Made by a program: the position numbers and the translations under genes. Shown piece after piece: positions 1-5,591 of a DNA stretch of 5,679 nucleotides. Origin of the DNA: Campylobacterales bacterium (GTDB lineage Bacteria > Campylobacterota > Campylobacteria > Campylobacterales > Sulfurovaceae); assembly GCA_016937075.1 (NCBI GenBank), contig JAFGWQ010000070.1, forward strand, positions 1 through 5,679, in the 5' to 3' direction. Numbering within the stretch: the stretch's first letter is position 1; each line of letters starts with the position of its first letter. The notes under the pieces were generated by a model. It saw only the letters and a list, made by a program, of their open reading frames with translations, did no database searches and was not told where the DNA came from.

Positions 1-2
1 AG

Positions 3-32
3 TCGTTACTAGACTTCTTAAACAAAAAATAA
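3..32 (+). CDS. Possible 3' end of an upstream gene (nine codons plus stop)
   Basis: Read from base 3, the sequence encodes SLLDFLNKK followed by TAA at 30-32, which looks like an ordinary protein C-terminus. It would end 19 bases before the start codon at 52, so the truncated gene could be the upstream member of the same operon. A second frame (from base 2) stays open to a TGA at 53-55 that overlaps the next start codon as ATGA, so the frame choice is uncertain. No function can be inferred from so few residues. Confidence 0.3.
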   Translation, partial: SLLDFLNKK

Positions 33-41
33 ATTTAATAT

Positions 42-47
42 GGAGAG
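42..47 (+). promoter_or_regulatory. Ribosome binding site GGAGAG that sets the start at 52
   Basis: GGAGAG lies four bases before the ATG at 52. The earlier in-frame ATG at 40 overlaps this site and has no purine-rich element of its own upstream (AAATTTAAT). The site therefore favours the ATG at 52, which also gives the usual family N-terminus MKIVFTAKG. Confidence 0.75.
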
Positions 48-51
48 TTGC

Positions 52-390
52 ATGAAAATAGTATTTACTGCCAAAGGTGATAACTGGGATAGTCAAATAG
101 ATGAAAGATTCGGACGCATGGAGATGCTTGTACTTTTTGATGAAGAAGCAGGTACGCTAGAGGCTATCAAAATAGAGACCGAGCAAATGGATCACGGTGC
201 CGGGCTTCAAACAGCACAAAAGGTTCTTAATCTTCGTCCGGATATCATCATAACCGGAAACGGTGCCGGAAATAAAGCGCTTGATATTCTCAAACGCTCA
301 TCAGTTAAGATGTATATCGGTGCCGGAGGAATGACATTAAAAGAGGCTTATAATGCATATAAAAATGGCCGATTAAATCTTCAATTTTAA
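52..390 (+). CDS. NifX/NafY/MTH1175-family (PF02579) metal-cofactor binding protein, first paralog
   Basis: This is a 112-residue cytosolic protein of the dinitrogenase iron-molybdenum cofactor family, a small RNase H-like fold that in known members binds or carries Fe-S or Fe-Mo clusters. Family marks are MKIVFTAKG at the N-terminus, the D-E-R-F-G-R motif at residues 17-22, the D-H-G-A-G segment at 47-51, and a PDIIITGNGAG strand-turn at 63-73. The length is normal for a single-domain member. The ATG at 40 would add MESC, but the ribosome binding site supports the start at 52. From that start the protein has no cysteine, so any metal binding must use His48, acidic groups or main-chain atoms. 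Three Gly-Ala-Gly motifs are spaced along the chain. The next gene is a diverged paralog beginning 10 bases downstream, which suggests the two work together, perhaps as a heterodimer. No nif gene is in view, so a role in nitrogen fixation is not supported. Family membership is well supported; the cargo is unknown. Confidence 0.85.
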   Translation: MKIVFTAKGDNWDSQIDERFGRMEMLVLFDEEAGTLEAIKIETEQMDHGAGLQTAQKVLNLRPDIIITGNGAGNKALDILKRSSVKMYIGAGGMTLKEAYNAYKNGRLNLQF

Positions 391-400
391 AGGATAAATT

Positions 401-766
401 ATGAGAATTATATTTCCAACAGACGAAAACAATGGCTACCTCAGTAAAAGAGGTGCCCATTTTGGCAAAGCTAAATTTTACACTATTATTACTCTTGAAA
501 ATAGCACAATAACAGATGTAGAAACGCAAGAAAATCCGGGACACAATAGCGGAGCTTGTTCAAATGCTGTAATGAACATAATGAGTTTAAATCCTGATGC
601 TCTAATCGTAGGTGGCATAGGAGGAAGTCCTGCCCAAGGCTTTGCAAATGCCGGACTTGATGTATATGTAGATCAGGTGAGTCAAACAGTCCAAGAAAGC
701 ATCCAAAAGTTTATAGACGGGGAACTAGAGAGGCTTGGTACCCAGGGAACCTGTTCGGTACATTAA
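401..766 (+). CDS. NifX/NafY/MTH1175-family (PF02579) protein, second paralog with Cys/His C-terminus
   Basis: This 121-residue protein belongs to the same fold as its upstream neighbour but is clearly diverged. Its N-terminus MRIIFPTDEN is followed by a variant of the RFGR motif, A-H-F-G-K, at residues 19-23. The segment equivalent to the first protein's HGAG is H-N-S-G-A-C at 48-53, and the strand-turn reads ALIVGGIGGSPAQGF at 67-81, close to the family's GGIG pattern. It carries Cys53, Cys118, His20, His48 and a terminal CSVH (118-121), a plausible metal or Fe-S ligand set that the first paralog lacks. AAAGGA at 389-394 sits six bases before the ATG, and the TAA of the first gene overlaps this site, which indicates translational coupling. 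The MFS gene starts 20 bases after the stop. Cytosolic cofactor carriage or delivery is inferred from the family; the metal is not known. Confidence 0.85.
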   Translation: MRIIFPTDENNGYLSKRGAHFGKAKFYTIITLENSTITDVETQENPGHNSGACSNAVMNIMSLNPDALIVGGIGGSPAQGFANAGLDVYVDQVSQTVQESIQKFIDGELERLGTQGTCSVH

Positions 767-786
767 GCCTCAAAGAATAACATTAT

Positions 787-2025
787 ATGAAAAAATCTAT
801 CGACAAATTTTCAAACCATATAAAAAATCTTATGCATGGATTTTTTCTAAGTGTGGGCACCACCGTCGCTGAACCCTCTACAGTATTGCCGCTTATGGTA
901 AATCATTTTGGCGGCGGCTCCATCATAGTAGGGATATACTCATCTTTATTGAGAGGCGGGGCGGTATTTATCCAACTTTACGCTGCATTTCATGCTCAAG
1001 AATATCCGCTTATGAAACCATACTTGCGAAAAATCTTTTTTATGCGATTTTTGGCATGGTTTTTGATAGGGCTTTCGATTGTACTTATCGGGAATAATCA
1101 TCATACAGCCACACTGATTGCCATAGGAATTGGGCTATTTGTATTCTCATTTAGTGCCGGTTTTGGAGGTATATACTTTAAAGAGATAACTGCCAAGATT
1201 TTTACTCATAAATATCGCGCCAAAAGTATGGCTTGGAAGCAATCTATTGTAGCTTTTGGAGCTATCATAAGCGGCTCGATTGCCGGATGGGTGCTTCACG
1301 AGTACCCGGCACCATATAGCTATGGCTATCTCTTTATGTTGAGTGCATTTATAATGGGTATAGGTTTTTTGGCTATGGGCATGGTCGATGAACCTATAAA
1401 AACCAATATAAGCACCAAAGAGAAGTCATTTAAAGCATTTTTGAAAAATGCCAATAAAACCCTCAGGTCAGACAAGACATTACAAACACAGATAATTGCA
1501 TTTTTATTTGCTTATGGATATCTTCTTGTGCTCCCTTTTATCATTCTGGATGCAAAAAGTAAAATAGCTCTTGACGGGATGGTCATAGGAACAATCATCA
1601 CGGCCCAAATGGTAGGCTCGCTGCTAAGCAATATACTTTGGGGAAAACTAAGCAGCAGGGGGGATTATAAACTAACGGCTATTGTCAGCATAATTATCAT
1701 GATAGCAGCTGTGAGTTTGTCGATATTTGCAAACAGTGTAGAGTATTATTTAGTACTGTTTTTTATGATAGGGATGGCTATCGACGGCATCAAGCTGAGC
1801 TCAGATAATCTCATAATCGTTGTAGCCCCCGAGGATAAAAGACCTATATACATGGCATTACAGAACAATATAGTATCGCTCGGATTGTTTTTCTCTATAA
1901 TAGGTGGTATAATACTTAAATACAGTAATTTTACAGCTCTTGTGGTCACAACTTTATTATTTTTGGGTGTTGGACTATATTTTTCATTTCAACTAACAGA
2001 AGAACCTCATAATCAAGGAAAGTAA
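787..2025 (+). CDS. Major facilitator superfamily (MFS) transporter, substrate unknown
   Basis: This 412-residue inner-membrane protein is almost entirely hydrophobic segments, with the two-halves layout of MFS permeases. The first half covers roughly residues 15-200. A charged cytoplasmic linker follows at about 201-232 (DEPIKTNISTKEKSFK and on), and the second half runs from 233 to 402. The loop WGKLSSRGDYK at 285-295 matches the motif-A-like loop between helices 8 and 9 of this superfamily, and APEDKRPIYMALQN at 347-360 resembles the conserved cytoplasmic loop before helix 11. Length is normal for a 12-helix carrier, and no truncation is visible. The ribosome site is weak (AAAGAA at 772-777), so translation may depend on coupling to the preceding gene. 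Its position behind two metal-cofactor family proteins hints at a metal, oxyanion or cofactor-related substrate, but nothing in the sequence fixes substrate or direction. Confidence 0.85.
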   Translation: MKKSIDKFSNHIKNLMHGFFLSVGTTVAEPSTVLPLMVNHFGGGSIIVGIYSSLLRGGAVFIQLYAAFHAQEYPLMKPYLRKIFFMRFLAWFLIGLSIVLIGNNHHTATLIAIGIGLFVFSFSAGFGGIYFKEITAKIFTHKYRAKSMAWKQSIVAFGAIISGSIAGWVLHEYPAPYSYGYLFMLSAFIMGIGFLAMGMVDEPIKTNISTKEKSFKAFLKNANKTLRSDKTLQTQIIAFLFAYGYLLVLPFIILDAKSKIALDGMVIGTIITAQMVGSLLSNILWGKLSSRGDYKLTAIVSIIIMIAAVSLSIFANSVEYYLVLFFMIGMAIDGIKLSSDNLIIVVAPEDKRPIYMALQNNIVSLGLFFSIIGGIILKYSNFTALVVTTLLFLGVGLYFSFQLTEEPHNQGK

Positions 2026-2026
2026 A

Positions 2027-2581
2027 ATGGGGAAATACATATATGTTTTGGTAGTAATTATTTTTGTTTGGTTTGCCGGAAGTCAAATTTATACAAATTT
2101 TTTCAAAACCAAAGAGACGGCCAAAACTACACGATTGGCATGCCATAAAAAATCTACAACATTTGAAGTAATTTACGACAAAAAACTTATAGATCAAGCG
2201 ATAGAAAGCCTAGAAAACGGAAATGTAAAAACTAAATATGAAATGCAATTTTCTAAATATATGCCTAGCAAAATGGGTCAATACTTTACTATAGAGCAAG
2301 TAGATAATGATTTGCAGCAAATACTAAAAACCTATAAAAAAGGTGATCAAAATGGGTCAAAAGCTCTCCTGATAGATTATTTTGTATACGAAAATGATCT
2401 TAACGATCCCGGTAAAAAAACCGAGGAAGCTAAAAAATATGCCGGGTATATAAGAATGAATTTTTATCTAGACAACACAAAGATTTATGGAGTACAACTT
2501 GACTTTATGGATTGGCAAGGCAAAGACATCAAAGAAAAACTTGAGTGTGGCATAGAATCATTTGTGACTCTAAAAAAATAA
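2027..2581 (+). CDS. Unrecognised protein with one N-terminal membrane anchor and a periplasmic domain
   Basis: I do not recognise this 184-residue protein. Residues 4-22 (YIYVLVVIIFVWFAGSQIY region) form one hydrophobic helix with a single Lys before it, so it could be an uncleaved anchor or a signal peptide. There is no lipobox cysteine after the helix. The remaining ~155 residues are hydrophilic and Lys/Asp rich, probably a mixed alpha/beta periplasmic domain. Only two cysteines are present, Cys39 and Cys174, at opposite ends of the soluble part; in the periplasm they could form a disulfide that closes the domain. The start is firm: AAGGAA at 2015-2020 lies six bases upstream, inside the end of the MFS gene, and the genes are separated by one base. 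Such tight coupling suggests it works with the transporter, for example as an accessory or substrate-binding subunit, but this is inference from position only. Confidence 0.75.
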   Translation: MGKYIYVLVVIIFVWFAGSQIYTNFFKTKETAKTTRLACHKKSTTFEVIYDKKLIDQAIESLENGNVKTKYEMQFSKYMPSKMGQYFTIEQVDNDLQQILKTYKKGDQNGSKALLIDYFVYENDLNDPGKKTEEAKKYAGYIRMNFYLDNTKIYGVQLDFMDWQGKDIKEKLECGIESFVTLKK

Positions 2582-2632
2582 AATTTCAAACCAAACTTAT
2601 TTTATTACAATTACCCAATATCTATATTGCAG

Positions 2633-2661
2633 ACCGTTACGGCTTTTAAAAGCTTTGCGGT
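2633..2661. repeat. Imperfect inverted repeat around a 12-base palindrome
   Basis: The outer arms ACCG (2633-2636) and CGGT (2658-2661) are complementary, and the interior contains the perfect palindrome GCTTTTAAAAGC at 2642-2653. The element has no T-run after it, so it is not a standard terminator. It could be a protein site, part of a 3' UTR structure, or chance in AT-rich DNA. Confidence 0.4.
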
Positions 2662-2713
2662 GAATAATTAAAATGAAATACAACAACTCAGCCATCTAAA
2701 ATAGGGTTAATTT

Positions 2714-2774
2714 ATTTTGGCTTCGCACTAAAGCTCTTTGCTTTGGATACATGCTTTGCCTCTCAAGCCAATAT
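2714..2774. repeat. Long-loop inverted repeat enclosing short CTTTGC repeats
   Basis: ATTTTGGCTT (2714-2723) and AAGCCAATAT (2765-2774) pair at nine of ten positions around a 41-base loop. Inside the loop, CTTTGC occurs at 2736-2741 and 2754-2759, and AAAGC/GCTTT at 2730-2744 can form a smaller inner hairpin. GCTTTGC also occurs at 2652-2658. This may be a structured RNA in the 3' region of the + strand transcript, or an intergenic repeat element. The window alone cannot show whether it recurs in the genome. Confidence 0.4.
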
Positions 2775-2819
2775 CTACTTTAATACACAATGCAAAAACT
2801 AATAAAAGCAAGTTTCATG

Positions 2820-2859
2820 CTCTATATAATATTGTCCTTTTGCTATTCTTTATATAGTG
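2820..2859. repeat. AT-rich inverted repeat
   Basis: CTCTATATAA (2820-2829) and TTATATAGTG (2850-2859) are complementary at nine of ten positions with a 20-base loop. The arms are almost pure A and T, so chance is a serious alternative. A TATAAT hexamer lies in the left arm at 2825-2830 but has no recognisable -35 partner. Confidence 0.25.
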
Positions 2860-2981
2860 TTATTTTGAGATCATTTTAGACGAACAAAGACTCGTCACAA
2901 ATATATAAAGTAGCTAATAGTATTTGAAAACAATAACAAAATATATTTGGAGATTTGATAAGATATCGGTTTTAGTATGAG

Positions 2982-3010
2982 AAAATGTCCCCACGGTTCA
3001 CGTGAGGACA
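2982..3010 (-). terminator. Rho-independent terminator of the minus-strand oxidase operon
   Basis: On the minus strand, TGTCCTCACG pairs with CGTGGGGACA around a five-base loop (TGAAC), giving ten pairs including one T-G wobble. TTTT follows directly at 2985-2982. The hairpin begins about 30 bases after the stop codon of the second oxidase gene. On the + strand the same hairpin has a C-A mismatch in place of the wobble pair, with TTTT two bases after the stem (3013-3016), so it could also stop + strand transcripts less efficiently. Confidence 0.7.
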
Positions 3011-3013
3011 GAT

Positions 3014-3032
3014 TTTAACCAAAGAGGTTAAA
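3014..3032 (-). other. Second hairpin between the oxidase operon stop codon and its terminator
   Basis: TTTAACC and GGTTAAA pair perfectly over seven positions around a five-base loop (TCTTT on the minus strand). No T-run follows on the minus strand. It sits nine bases after the stop codon and immediately before the terminator stem, so it may stabilise the 3' end of the mRNA or be a degenerate tandem terminator. Confidence 0.45.
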
Positions 3033-3041
3033 CTAAAAATA

Positions 3042-4232
3042 CTAAAGAATATTTTTAAACAGGGAAAATATACCCCAAGCAAAGTAAACCATTGTCCATA
3101 TTATAAACAATGCCAAAGTTGCATTGCCTAGTCTAGTAACCGCAACATCTTTACTGGCATCAAAAACGCCTTCTCTTTTACCAACTTTCCATGCCATAGT
3201 AAGGATAAATGCGACGCCTGTAAACCCAAGAACTACAAAAGTAAGTAAGAACATAATGATAGTTTCCCACTCTAGGTTCATTGGATAACCGTAAAGATCA
3301 TATCCAAGGCCTGACATGATATTGTATCTGATAAGCTCTCTAACACCTGAAATAAATAGTGCTACAACTACAAGTACTGCAGTAGTTATATAGCTGTTTT
3401 TGTTTGTCATTGCCAATAAAAGCAATATAACAACAGAAACTATAGTCGCCAACACTACCGGATGAAGAAGAAGACCGGCTTGCAGCATCCAAACCACAAA
3501 CAATACTGCACTGATAAGTAAACCGACGACAGCTAGTTTTGTACCAAGATTTTTTACAAATGTAAGATATTCAGATGAAAAATCTTTTCTAGTGCTCAAA
3601 AAGTCACTATAGTTTTGCATAAAGATACCCGTTACAGGGATAGTCAAGCTTACCAAAAATGCAAGTCTGATGATATCAATATGGAAATTCAATCCTGAAT
3701 TATCAATAACACCATTTGGCGCATACCACTCAGCCCACTTAGTTGGAGAGATAGACTCTACTGCAAAGTTGTGCATCAAAATACCGCAAAATACAAGTAT
3801 TACAAAAGAGATAAGACCGATCAGGGTGCTGCCATTGCTTTTTTTGTTGGCATATGAATACCAATAAAACATCATATATCCGGCTATAAGCGCATAAATA
3901 AAGATAAATACCCATGCACCGGAAAGTGTATTTGCTACATACCATCCAGAATCATAAATGACTTGCGTAAACAATAGCGGCGCAATACCTAGCAAGATCA
4001 ATAGAGATACGCTCAGCTTGCCTGTCATGATAAGATGCGGGTTGAAAATCTTCCAGTTATTATCATGTTTTTGCTTGGTGCTTCCATACACTGAAAGTCC
4101 CAAAGCACCAATTGCCAATAAAACAAAGGCTGCATGTAGAGCCCATGTCAAGATATAGAGTCCTTGAAAAACGACCGGGAAAAACGGTACGCCGGCAGGA
4201 TCTCTCATTAAATTTATGAAAGTTGCATCCAT
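3042..4232 (-). CDS. Ten-helix membrane partner subunit of the bd-type cytochrome c oxidase
   Basis: This 396-residue integral membrane protein is encoded 12 bases after the heme-c-bearing subunit and has its own strong ribosome site, AAAGGAGT at 4239-4246. Ten hydrophobic helices can be placed at roughly 20-48, 66-92, 103-126, 136-156, 184-206, 231-250, 252-274, 279-297, 322-347 and 367-389. Charge distribution puts both ends in the periplasm. Helix 1 carries His33 (W-A-L-H-A-A-F), at a place similar to the His in helix 1 of subunit I. His154, His184 and His257 also lie in or at the edge of helices. The periplasmic side has V-R-E-L-I-R-Y at 297-303, a conserved-looking charged patch. It is best read as the second subunit of the oxidase, occupying the role CydB or the CydA-like second subunit plays in other bd complexes. 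Whether it binds heme is open. Homology to CydB is not evident by eye; the assignment rests mainly on operon context and topology. Confidence 0.7.
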   Translation of the reverse strand: MDATFINLMRDPAGVPFFPVVFQGLYILTWALHAAFVLLAIGALGLSVYGSTKQKHDNNWKIFNPHLIMTGKLSVSLLILLGIAPLLFTQVIYDSGWYVANTLSGAWVFIFIYALIAGYMMFYWYSYANKKSNGSTLIGLISFVILVFCGILMHNFAVESISPTKWAEWYAPNGVIDNSGLNFHIDIIRLAFLVSLTIPVTGIFMQNYSDFLSTRKDFSSEYLTFVKNLGTKLAVVGLLISAVLFVVWMLQAGLLLHPVVLATIVSVVILLLLAMTNKNSYITTAVLVVVALFISGVRELIRYNIMSGLGYDLYGYPMNLEWETIIMFLLTFVVLGFTGVAFILTMAWKVGKREGVFDASKDVAVTRLGNATLALFIIWTMVYFAWGIFSLFKNIL

Positions 4233-4238
4233 ATTCTT

Positions 4239-4246
4239 ACTCCTTT
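4239..4246 (-). promoter_or_regulatory. Ribosome binding site AAAGGAGT of the partner subunit, overlapping the previous stop codon
   Basis: On the minus strand AAAGGAGT ends six bases before the ATG at 4232. Its first bases overlap the TAA (4247-4245) of the upstream gene, so ribosomes finishing the first subunit can reinitiate on the second. This fits stoichiometric production of a two-subunit complex. Confidence 0.7.
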
Positions 4247-5591
4247 ATTTTGCTTGCGTGGCAATCCATGCAGCCATCGCATCATACTCTTCATCCGGAA
4301 GAGCTATTTTTGGCATATATGGACTTGACCCCGTGCCTATTACATTTTTAATGTAACTTTTAATTCCAGCCTCGTCTTGCGCTATTTTATTCACAAGTCC
4401 CATCATTGGTCTATAAGCACCGTATTTTTCCAAAGAGTGACAGTTTGAACATGCTCTAACTACAAGCATTTTACCAACTTCGAGTTTATTCTCTGGAGTA
4501 ATAGTACGAAGTCTTTCAGGCACCCATGGATCTACTTTCAATAGTCCTTTTTCCGCAAGAAGAGGAACTTCATTTTTGATGCCCTTACCTGGAACATCTC
4601 TTCCTATAATATTATTACTATAGATATATTGTCCTGCTACCCAAGGTTTACGCATAGACTCTCTTAGTTTTTCACCCGGCCATACGCCTACAATACCTAT
4701 AACAAAAAGCATTGTTATAGCCAATGTTCTTGTGATCCATTGTGGTCTAAAGATAGCCACAAAAAAGTAAAGAGAGAAAAGAATAGCAAGAATGATACGA
4801 TTTAGAAGAATTGAATTTATAGTCAAATCAAGTACCGTATGTGCATTTGTAGGCAAAGTACCCATATACCACATAAAGAAGAATAGTGTTATAAATCCGC
4901 CGAGCAAACTTACTACACCCATTTTTTGAGTCAATTCTTTTGATAGTGCAGCATTTTCTTTTCTCATAGCACTAGAGATGATCATACCTATGATACCTGA
5001 CATCATTATCATAAATCCTAATCTTAAGAACATATGAGGGAATGTATTGATACCAAAGAAAGCATCACTTGCACTTCCTGTTGTATAGAATCCATCAGTG
5101 CCAGGCCACATCATGAAACTGATAATACCGATAATAAGTGCTAGCGTACCAACTGATGCGATAGCAAAAGTATAAGTCAGTTTAAGATGTGTTTTGCGGT
5201 CAATTCTATTAATAAAATAGATAAGTGCAAATACACCGATTACCTCATATATAAAGAAAACCCACTCAGTTGCCCATACCCACACAAAGTTGTGAATTAG
5301 TGCGCTTATACCTCTTGGACTCGCAGCAGTTGCTGTGTACCAAATACCAGGCCCTGTAATTGAACCGATGACATAAGAAAAAATAAGCAAAAACATACCA
5401 TATCTTTTCATATAGTCATACAAATCAGCTCTATCTTCTTTGTATGCTTTGTGTGCCAAAAATGCAAACAACATACCTGCACCAACAGATGTATGAGACG
5501 CGAGAATGTGAATCGTACCTGTCAGCCCCATCAGCCATGCTGAACCATAATTTGGAACATAAAAGACTGGATATAGCCCTAACATTTCCAT
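4245..5591 (-). CDS. Cytochrome bd-type oxidase subunit I fused to a C-terminal cytochrome c domain, no Q-loop
   Basis: This 448-residue protein has eight predicted helices (about 16-46, 63-85, 97-127, 138-161, 184-206, 224-243, 259-281, 288-304) with positive loops inside, placing both ends in the periplasm. It resembles CydA. His28 or His33 in helix 1 matches the heme b595 ligand position. Glu109 and Glu116 in helix 3 resemble the paired acidic residues of CydA, and His186 (F-P-H-M-F-L) in helix 5 matches the b558 ligand. R-K-P-W at 314-317 matches the R-Q-P-W motif near the CydA C-terminus. The periplasmic loop between helices 6 and 7 is only about 15 residues, so the quinol-binding Q-loop is absent. 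In place of a ninth helix there is a periplasmic cytochrome c domain, with CSNCH at 381-385 for covalent heme and Met426 (Y-M-P-K) as likely distal ligand. It should therefore accept electrons from soluble c-type cytochromes and reduce oxygen, although another terminal acceptor is not excluded. The start at 5591 follows AAAGGAGGA; an ATG at 5585 is a less likely alternative. Confidence 0.85.
   Translation of the reverse strand: MEMLGLYPVFYVPNYGSAWLMGLTGTIHILASHTSVGAGMLFAFLAHKAYKEDRADLYDYMKRYGMFLLIFSYVIGSITGPGIWYTATAASPRGISALIHNFVWVWATEWVFFIYEVIGVFALIYFINRIDRKTHLKLTYTFAIASVGTLALIIGIISFMMWPGTDGFYTTGSASDAFFGINTFPHMFLRLGFMIMMSGIIGMIISSAMRKENAALSKELTQKMGVVSLLGGFITLFFFMWYMGTLPTNAHTVLDLTINSILLNRIILAILFSLYFFVAIFRPQWITRTLAITMLFVIGIVGVWPGEKLRESMRKPWVAGQYIYSNNIIGRDVPGKGIKNEVPLLAEKGLLKVDPWVPERLRTITPENKLEVGKMLVVRACSNCHSLEKYGAYRPMMGLVNKIAQDEAGIKSYIKNVIGTGSSPYMPKIALPDEEYDAMAAWIATQAK

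Larger units (their letters stand above)
2582..3041. other. Convergent intergenic region, no convincing gene
   Basis: This 460-base stretch separates the + strand operon from the minus strand oxidase operon. All three frames on each strand are broken frequently by stops. It contains short inverted repeats (2616-2629, 2633-2661, 2714-2774, 2820-2859), a hydrophobic 29-codon frame at 2790-2879 without a ribosome site, and two hairpins at 2986-3032 near the end of the minus-strand operon. No clear terminator for the + strand operon is seen immediately after 2581; the first hairpin with a T-run in that direction is the one at 2986-3010, about 400 bases downstream. The patch at 2714-2774 looks richer in G and C than its surroundings. 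Confidence 0.6.

Noticed and set aside
40..51. ATG at 40 as the start of the first gene.
   Set aside because: It overlaps the GGAGAG that serves the ATG at 52, has no ribosome site of its own, and would add a non-family MESC extension.
305..544. Minus-strand frames opposite the + operon (305-544, 1746-1949, 1946-2197) and the extra minus frame at 5431-5640.
   Set aside because: All overlap well-supported genes, cross gene boundaries without sense, and have no start signals or protein features.
52..766. Reading the two NifX-like genes as part of a nitrogen fixation cluster.
   Set aside because: No nitrogenase or other nif gene is in the window, and the PF02579 family is widespread in non-fixing organisms.
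196..2450. Many TGCCGG hexamers in the + strand genes, including GGTGCCGG three times in the first gene (196, 262, 319).
   Set aside because: They mostly fall where Gly-Ala-Gly or Ala-Gly is encoded with the same preferred codons, so protein motifs and codon choice explain them; no uptake-sequence claim is justified.
2825..2830. TATAAT as a promoter -10 element in the intergenic region.
   Set aside because: No -35 partner at normal distance and no credible gene downstream on the + strand; such hexamers are expected by chance in this AT-rich stretch.
3670..4158. Open frames of about 65 codons on the + strand (3670-3867, 3958-4158) and in another minus frame (3739-3945) within the partner subunit gene.
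   Set aside because: They lie fully inside a strong membrane protein gene, lack ribosome sites and encode no recognisable protein.
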